Assembly: GCA_024509875.1 (NCBI GenBank) | Contig: JAMPIV010019845.1 | Span: 248,001 to 312,000, forward strand | Source: Oreohelix idahoensis | Lineage: Eukaryota; Mollusca; Gastropoda; Stylommatophora; Oreohelicidae | Length of the DNA stretch: 64,000 bases | Reading direction: 5' to 3' | Part shown: piece after piece, positions 59,028-64,000 of the stretch | How positions within the stretch are numbered: the stretch's first letter is position 1 | How the letters are laid out: every line of letters starts with the position of its first letter | The notes under the pieces: model-generated | What the model saw: only the letters and a program-made list of their open reading frames with translations | The model's database searches: none | What the model was told of the DNA's origin: nothing | Translations under genes and position numbers: made by a program

Positions 59028-60839
59028 TCATTGTCCCATGCGAGACTGAGCTCTGGTAGTCACAGCATTTGAACATAATAAATGTTGTCTTTCCCATATT
59101 TCAATATCTTCCTGTGTACATTCATGCAATTTAGGTATGTTTCCCATAATAATTCCAGCAATTGGATTGTCCAAGAGGCATACCAGTGTTCGTCCTGTAA
59201 AATAAGGTGTGTCCAAAAATACCTCTGCTGTGGGGTAATATTCCACAGTTCCTCCAAAAGTTATGCATTTCACTTGTTTTCCTGTATAATCCACCTTATC
59301 AACCAAGGCCTTGCGCACACCAATGGTGGTTGCACCAGTGTCTCTGAGTAAAGATGCTAACTTATTATTGACAAAACCTCTGTTCAAGATCAATGAACCA
59401 GTACTTTCAAAAGATGACATGACTGGGAGGGGGTGTCCGCATAATAATCTTGGCACTCCTTGAGGCTGAAATAAAGAATTGCAATTAGTGCAGTTATCAC
59501 TATTTGCTAAGTCTACACTGCATGAATTTGCATGTGCTACAATATCATTATGGTTCTGATTATTATCATGAACAATGGCATTGGTACTTTCAGTGTTTCT
59601 TGATTGTCTGGAAGTATTGTTATGATAAGATCTTTTATTTGCATTTTGATCATTTCCTCTATAAAATGATTTCTGACCTCTATTTGATTTTGAGTTATAT
59701 TCTCCTCTATTTTGCCAGTTATTGGACTTAAATGAGTTTTGTGGATAAAAGTTATCCTCCTGATATGAATTCCAATGTCTTTGAGGTTGGTATTTATTAA
59801 AATTGTATCTACCTCTATTTTGACTGTAATTATGTGATGGTTTAAATCTTTGATTCCTATCTATGCTGTTTGATCTATACCTAGGTGCATTGTCTTGGAA
59901 TGACCTGGCCGATGCAGCTGGTAATGAGTCCCTTACATTGTTTTTGCTCAATACTCTATTAGGATGTGCAACTTGATATTGACGTCCTAGGGTTTGTAAT
60001 TTAGTTAGGTTCTCTGGTTTTCTTTCCTGCAGGAACGCAAGAAAATCAGAACTAATAGATGACAAAACTTTGTCTCTTAGAATTAAATCTGACAAACCCT
60101 CAAAAGTTTTTTCAGTCTTGGATAGTTCAATCCATCTAGAAAAATTCAGTTTAACAGCTGAAATGAATTCAGTGAAATCTTTTCCAGAATCAGGGTACAA
60201 AGACCGAAATTTCTGACGATAACCCTCATCATCTAATTGATACCTCTGCAATAAAATCACCTTAACAGCTTCATAATCCTTTCTAGTCTGGTCATCCAAA
60301 GTGGAGACTACAGTTAATTGTTCACCAACCAATAAATTCATAAGTCTACATGTCCATGTAGATTTGTCAATCTTATATTCTTCACAATAAGTTTCGAATC
60401 TATTTAGGAAGCATGAAATGTCATCTATGGATGCATTAAATTTTGGCAAATTAATCCTTATGGCAGTAGTATGATCTTTATTTTTATCTTCACCTACCCC
60501 AGGATGCAACAGTGGTTGTTGTAATTTTAATTTTTCCAGTTCAATCTCAGCTAATCTTATAGCTTGTTGAGATTTACTCTCTTCTTGAGCTTTCTCCTCT
60601 TGAGATCTGGCATAAGCTAATTTTTCCCTTTCAAGAGCCAATTCTTCTGATCTCCTTTTTTCAGCTAATTCAATTTCTTTTTCTTGTTTGTGCAGTTCCT
60701 CTTGTCTCCTTTTTTCGGCCAATTCCTCTTTGCGAAGTTCTTCTTGTCTGTTTACTTCTTTATCAATATAAGCTTGCAAAGCTGGACCTTCCAAATTAAG
60801 TTCCTTCCCAATCTTCAATAAATCCTTTAATGAAGTCAT
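59028..60839 (-). CDS. Gag-protease polyprotein (element E)
   Basis: A 603-residue minus frame from ATG 60839. Residues 8-30 hold the GKELNLEGPALQAYIDKEV segment shared with element A. Residues 30-108 are a Glu/Lys/Arg coiled coil, about 125-292 capsid-like (FLNRFETYCEEYKIDKSTW, FSRWIELSKTEKTFEGLSDL, FLAFLQERKP), and about 315-420 Asn/Arg/Tyr-rich and basic. The cysteine motif has C450, C453, C467 and H469 (CGHPLP). The protease has DTGA at 500-503, IGVRKALVD, FGGTVEYYPTA and a MGNI end. There is no CCHC knuckle. It forms the particle and its processing enzyme. Confidence 0.93.
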   Translation of the reverse strand: MTSLKDLLKIGKELNLEGPALQAYIDKEVNRQEELRKEELAEKRRQEELHKQEKEIELAEKRRSEELALEREKLAYARSQEEKAQEESKSQQAIRLAEIELEKLKLQQPLLHPGVGEDKNKDHTTAIRINLPKFNASIDDISCFLNRFETYCEEYKIDKSTWTCRLMNLLVGEQLTVVSTLDDQTRKDYEAVKVILLQRYQLDDEGYRQKFRSLYPDSGKDFTEFISAVKLNFSRWIELSKTEKTFEGLSDLILRDKVLSSISSDFLAFLQERKPENLTKLQTLGRQYQVAHPNRVLSKNNVRDSLPAASARSFQDNAPRYRSNSIDRNQRFKPSHNYSQNRGRYNFNKYQPQRHWNSYQEDNFYPQNSFKSNNWQNRGEYNSKSNRGQKSFYRGNDQNANKRSYHNNTSRQSRNTESTNAIVHDNNQNHNDIVAHANSCSVDLANSDNCTNCNSLFQPQGVPRLLCGHPLPVMSSFESTGSLILNRGFVNNKLASLLRDTGATTIGVRKALVDKVDYTGKQVKCITFGGTVEYYPTAEVFLDTPYFTGRTLVCLLDNPIAGIIMGNIPKLHECTQEDIEIWERQHLLCSNAVTTRAQSRMGQ

Positions 60840-61937
60840 GGTTGCTTATTCTTGTGTTTCTCAATAATACACAATATTTTAACTTCTATATATATGAATA
60901 TGTCAGCTATATATTCAATACTTCATCCACCAATCTCAGATCAATTTATAATTGCAATAGTAGATGTATTCAGATAAACAATATGGAGTAATGAAAAAAA
61001 TAGAACTACAACAAGTAAGAACAGCAAGACAGGGTTCGAGCAACTAAAGGAAATACAAATGGAAAACAAAGGAAATAACTATAATATATATGAATTAATT
61101 TAAACTAAAGCTCTAGTACAAATAGACAAGACAAGACGCATATCACAACAATTATGACATCTATGAAATAAATGATAGTCAGATGAGTATAGACAATATT
61201 ACAAACAATAATGCAACGAACTAAATAAAATATAACAATGACAGTACTTATGAGAACAAACAATAGATAAACATGACTACACAGCTAACAAAAACGGATC
61301 TGTTAAATTCAATAGAGGCAAACTTATACAACCAGCAGAATATGCTGGGTCCTCTATCTGAATCACACAGATACTGCCCTATAGAACGCTTGATTTGCTC
61401 ATTCGACCTAGCTTTCGCGGTATTGAATAACACAAATCAAGTCCCTCCATCCTGCCCGCTAGTTACAAAACCAAAAACACGTAATGAAAACACATATGGT
61501 GAAGTCAGATATCAGGCAAACAGATTGTATTCACAGCCAAGCTGTATGTAACAATAAACAGACTTATCTGTTGCCAAGAAAACAATCCTTCTTGAGACTT
61601 CGACAAGCAAGGGATGTAGTGATGATATTAGCCTAGTCTTTGGTTAGGCTTAGAATTGCTTCATGCTGACATCGAAGGACATCGATCTGGTCCATGATTT
61701 TTGATAGAATACTTGATTCTTGGATGAAGATAGTCAGTTCCTATGACTTCTGTGTAACAATGGGTCACTTTTATAACTTAGTGACAACTTGAGGCACATT
61801 CATGTTGATGGAAATCCCTTCCATTCATGAAAACGTTTGGCAGACGATGCGTGCCGCCATTTTGAAAAAATAGTCCTCTACTCGTTAGGCGCGCTTCGGC
61901 TTGTAAGGCATCCAATGGCTTGGCCCCCAGAAACTGG
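60840..61937 (-). other. Leader of element E
   Basis: Untranslated part between the 5' LTR and the Gag ATG. The LTR-proximal end on the minus strand reads CCAGTTTCTGGGGGCCAAGC, with the TGG-type primer site inside it. It does not obviously share the repeat motifs of the C and D leaders. Confidence 0.6.
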
Positions 61938-62583
61938 TGCGGGTAATTTTAAGAATATTATTATTACTTCAGGAACCGTCCTCCCGACGTCCTGTGGTAA
62001 GAGTGCATTAGACTTAAGGCTTGACACTCCTTATTACAGTGGCCTGCTGAATACCCTCCAGAGTTCTCCTTGTATATTCCATTTCAGGAATTATAATATA
62101 TATATTTAAATATGGCCAGTCACACACAATCTCCCTGGCCCGCACCTCAGGTACTCAGTAACAAGGCCTAACTTCTTGGCACAGTTCATTACATTTAATA
62201 ACACAGTACTCCACATTGAGTATGGTATGACATCGTAGCTTTTACTAGCACATGTCTCTACTGTCCTTGATTCCGATACTCTCAGTTTTAATGGAACAGT
62301 TAACTTACGTGCCCAAGAATTCCATACACACTGCTAAGACTAATCTGACATTATACTGTTAATGAAAGCATAAGGCAGTGATGGTAATCGATCTTGCAGG
62401 TGCAATATAAAGATGCCCAAAGGCAATTAACACATTCCATGCATACTGGTCAAACGACACAAGCAGACTGCCGGTTAGAGACGCTAGCTTGTCCCAAATC
62501 AAAACTGAAGTCTGCTGTCAATTCAAAGCAGGAGTCAAGACGTCACTTCCTGCAACCACGGGATACCGTGTGTAAACAATATA
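61938..62583 (-). repeat. 5' LTR of element E, interrupted
   Basis: Direct repeat of 53893-54567. It carries a 27-bp deletion near 62436, between two ACACATT strings that are both present in the other copy. It is interrupted at 62583 by Tigger, so its outer end is outside the window. Confidence 0.9.
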
Positions 62584-64000
62584 CAGTAGAACTCCATTTA
62601 TCCGAACCCCAATTATCCGAACATCCAATTATCCGAACACTTTGTCCAGAAAAAAAAAACCAGGCGCCACCAGTCACGTTAGACTACAATTCTGAATCTT
62701 TTGATGCGGCAAGCTTCAAATGTCAGCGAACAATTTGTAGAGGATGGGATGGGCTAATGGTCGGTCGCTTACATACAGGAAATCAGTTAGATCATTATAT
62801 CATAAAGTCAGTTAATATCTGGTTTACCAATCCAGTGTACGAGTGCGTTCTAGGCAGAACACTGGCTAAACAGACAGTTCAACTTAAAATAATTGTCTCT
62901 GCTACCACAGCAGAATAATTTTGGTGTACAAGTATTTCTCTGTGCGATAAGGCATCTTCCAGTAGGCCTAATGCATATAAAAGGAACCGCAATGTTTTGT
63001 CAATTGAAACGAAAACAGAAATTATCAAGAGACTAGGAAAAGGTGAAACTGTGTCTTCACTTGCCAGAATTTTCAATGTTGAGAAAGCTACCGTCTCTGA
63101 CATCAAAAGTAACAAGGATAAAATTATGAGTTTTGCATCGAAATTGGATAGTGAAAATGGGTCGAAGAAACGTAAAACCGTGAGAAATGCGAAAGATTTG
63201 AAATTGGAAGAGGCTTTGTATATATGGTTTGTGCAAAGAAGAAGCAAAGGGGAACCTATCTCTGGCTCTCTATTGTGTGAAAAGGCACTTCAGTTCAACA
63301 ATCAACTTGTCGGTCCGCCTGACTTTAAGGCTAGCCAGGAATGGTTAAGAAACTTTAAATCTCGTCATGGCATACGAGGATTGGAGATTCAAGGGGAATC
63401 TTTATCTAGCGATACAACTGCCGCTGAAAATTTTAAAGAAACACTCTTGGCTTTTTTGGAAGAAGAAGGTTATTTACTCGATGATGTGTATAATGCCGAT
63501 GAGACTGGCTTATACTGGAAATCAATGCCTCAAAAATCACTTGCATCTCAGCGCAAAGCAGCTGCCCCTGGGTTTAAAAAGTGCAAAGAGAGAGTAACAA
63601 TTTTGGTAACCGCGAATGCCAGTGGAAGTCATCGTTTACCGGTGCTAACGATCGGCAAAGTAAAAAAACCACGTTGTTTAAAGAATGTGACATGTCTCCC
63701 ATTGTGCTACAAAGCACAGAAGAGTGCTTGGATGAATAGTGAAATATTTCTTGATTGGTATACAAATCAGTTCATCCCAAATGTGAAGAGGTTGAGAGAA
63801 CAAGAAAAGAAAACTGGAAAAGTAATTCTTCTACTGGACAATGCACCATCTCATCCAGAGACGGATACATTGAATGCATTTGATGCAAATTTTAAAGTAA
63901 TTTTTCTGCCTCCCAATGTAACAGCACTGATTCAACCAATGGATCAGGGTGTTATAGCAAAGCTTAAAAAGATGTACAAGAAGGAAATCCTGCGTTGTTT
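62584..64000 (+). mobile_element. Tigger/pogo DNA transposon, 5' part
   Basis: The terminal inverted repeat CAGTAGAACTCCATTTATCC starts at 62584 directly after TA (62582-62583), the target dinucleotide of the Tc1/mariner-pogo superfamily. ATTATCCGAAC repeats follow. A pogo-type transposase frame begins near 62940 and continues to the window edge. It is inserted in the 5' LTR of element E, making it the youngest layer of that side of the nest. Confidence 0.93.
62919..64000 (+). CDS. Tigger/pogo-type transposase (partial, runs off edge)
   Basis: An open frame of 360 codons with no stop, bounded upstream by TAA at 62916-62918. It starts with a psq/CENP-B-type helix-turn-helix (ETKTEIIKRLGKGETVSSLA), then a Tc5/CENP-B second DNA-binding domain (IWFVQRRSKGEPIS, WLRNFKSRHGIRG). 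The DDE_1 catalytic domain has Asp in YNADETGLYW (codon 194), Asp in LLLDNAPSHP (codon 307) and Asp in QPMDQGVI (codon 342). It resembles the Tigger and jerky families. No in-frame ATG lies before 63126, which is inside the first DNA-binding domain, so the start codon seems mutated or is supplied differently. The C-terminus lies beyond 64000. Confidence 0.92.

Larger units (their letters stand above)
53893..64000 (-). mobile_element. LTR retrotransposon E (Gmr1-like), most intact
   Basis: 3' LTR 53893-54615; purine tract; 3' untranslated part; integrase-RT-RNase H 55989-58439; integrase zinc finger region 58490-59005; Gag-protease 59028-60839; leader 60840-61937; 5' LTR 61938-62583, interrupted by a Tigger transposon that runs off the window. 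LTR copies show about four substitutions and a 27-bp deletion in 640 bp. Only two frame breaks separate it from complete coding. It is a different subfamily from C and D but has the same domain order. It is inserted in the 5' LTR of D. Confidence 0.93.

Noticed and set aside
62394..62918. 174-codon plus frame before the Tigger transposase
   Set aside because: It runs from the E LTR across the Tigger terminal repeat, so it is a chance frame spanning an insertion junction.

Overview
Eukaryotic (animal) repeat-dense DNA. There is no operon structure, no spliced host gene I can support, and no rRNA or true tRNA gene. The content is LTR retrotransposons of the Ty3/gypsy superfamily, hAT and Tigger/pogo DNA transposons, LINE pieces, a tRNA-derived SINE and long minisatellites. 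This mixture suggests an invertebrate genome, possibly a mollusc or other lophotrochozoan; that assignment is inference, since no host gene is available to prove it.

Layout. 1-7209: tandem repeats (32/17-bp, about 48-bp, and a 1.9-kb array of 50-bp units) in otherwise gene-free DNA. 7218-15811: a hAT transposon with matching terminal inverted repeats and an 8-bp target duplication, split by a Ty3-type LTR element on the minus strand (element A, 8920-15397, LTRs of about 1.9 kb). Element A encodes one 759-residue Gag-protease-integrase-zinc-finger protein and no reverse transcriptase. 15944-23331: a LINE fragment, a 3.1-kb array of about 70 copies of a 44-bp unit, and a 3.5-kb array of about 50 copies of a 70-bp unit. 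23332-31810: no recognisable genes, only microsatellites, a SINE-like fragment and dispersed repeat copies. 31811-34330: remains of a second, ZMYM1/DUF4371-like hAT transposon.

34833-64000 is one nested stack. A LINE reverse transcriptase gene received LTR element D (minus strand, from 35966). D then received element C (plus strand, 37839-47118, 5-bp duplication AGCAC) in its 3' untranslated part, a SINE (49930-50293, 11-bp duplication) in its pol, and element E (minus strand, from 53893) in its 5' LTR. E in turn received a Tigger transposon (from 62584), whose open transposase frame runs off the window. C, D and E all carry Gag, protease, integrase, then reverse transcriptase and RNase H. 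This integrase-before-RT order is that of the Gmr1-like branch of Ty3/gypsy, and element A fits the same plan with everything after the integrase zinc finger missing.

LTR comparisons by eye (A: no substitutions seen; C: about 2 in 1.08 kb; E: about 4 in 0.64 kb) indicate recent activity. The frameshifts in C, D and E fall mostly at homopolymers, so some may be assembly error rather than decay.
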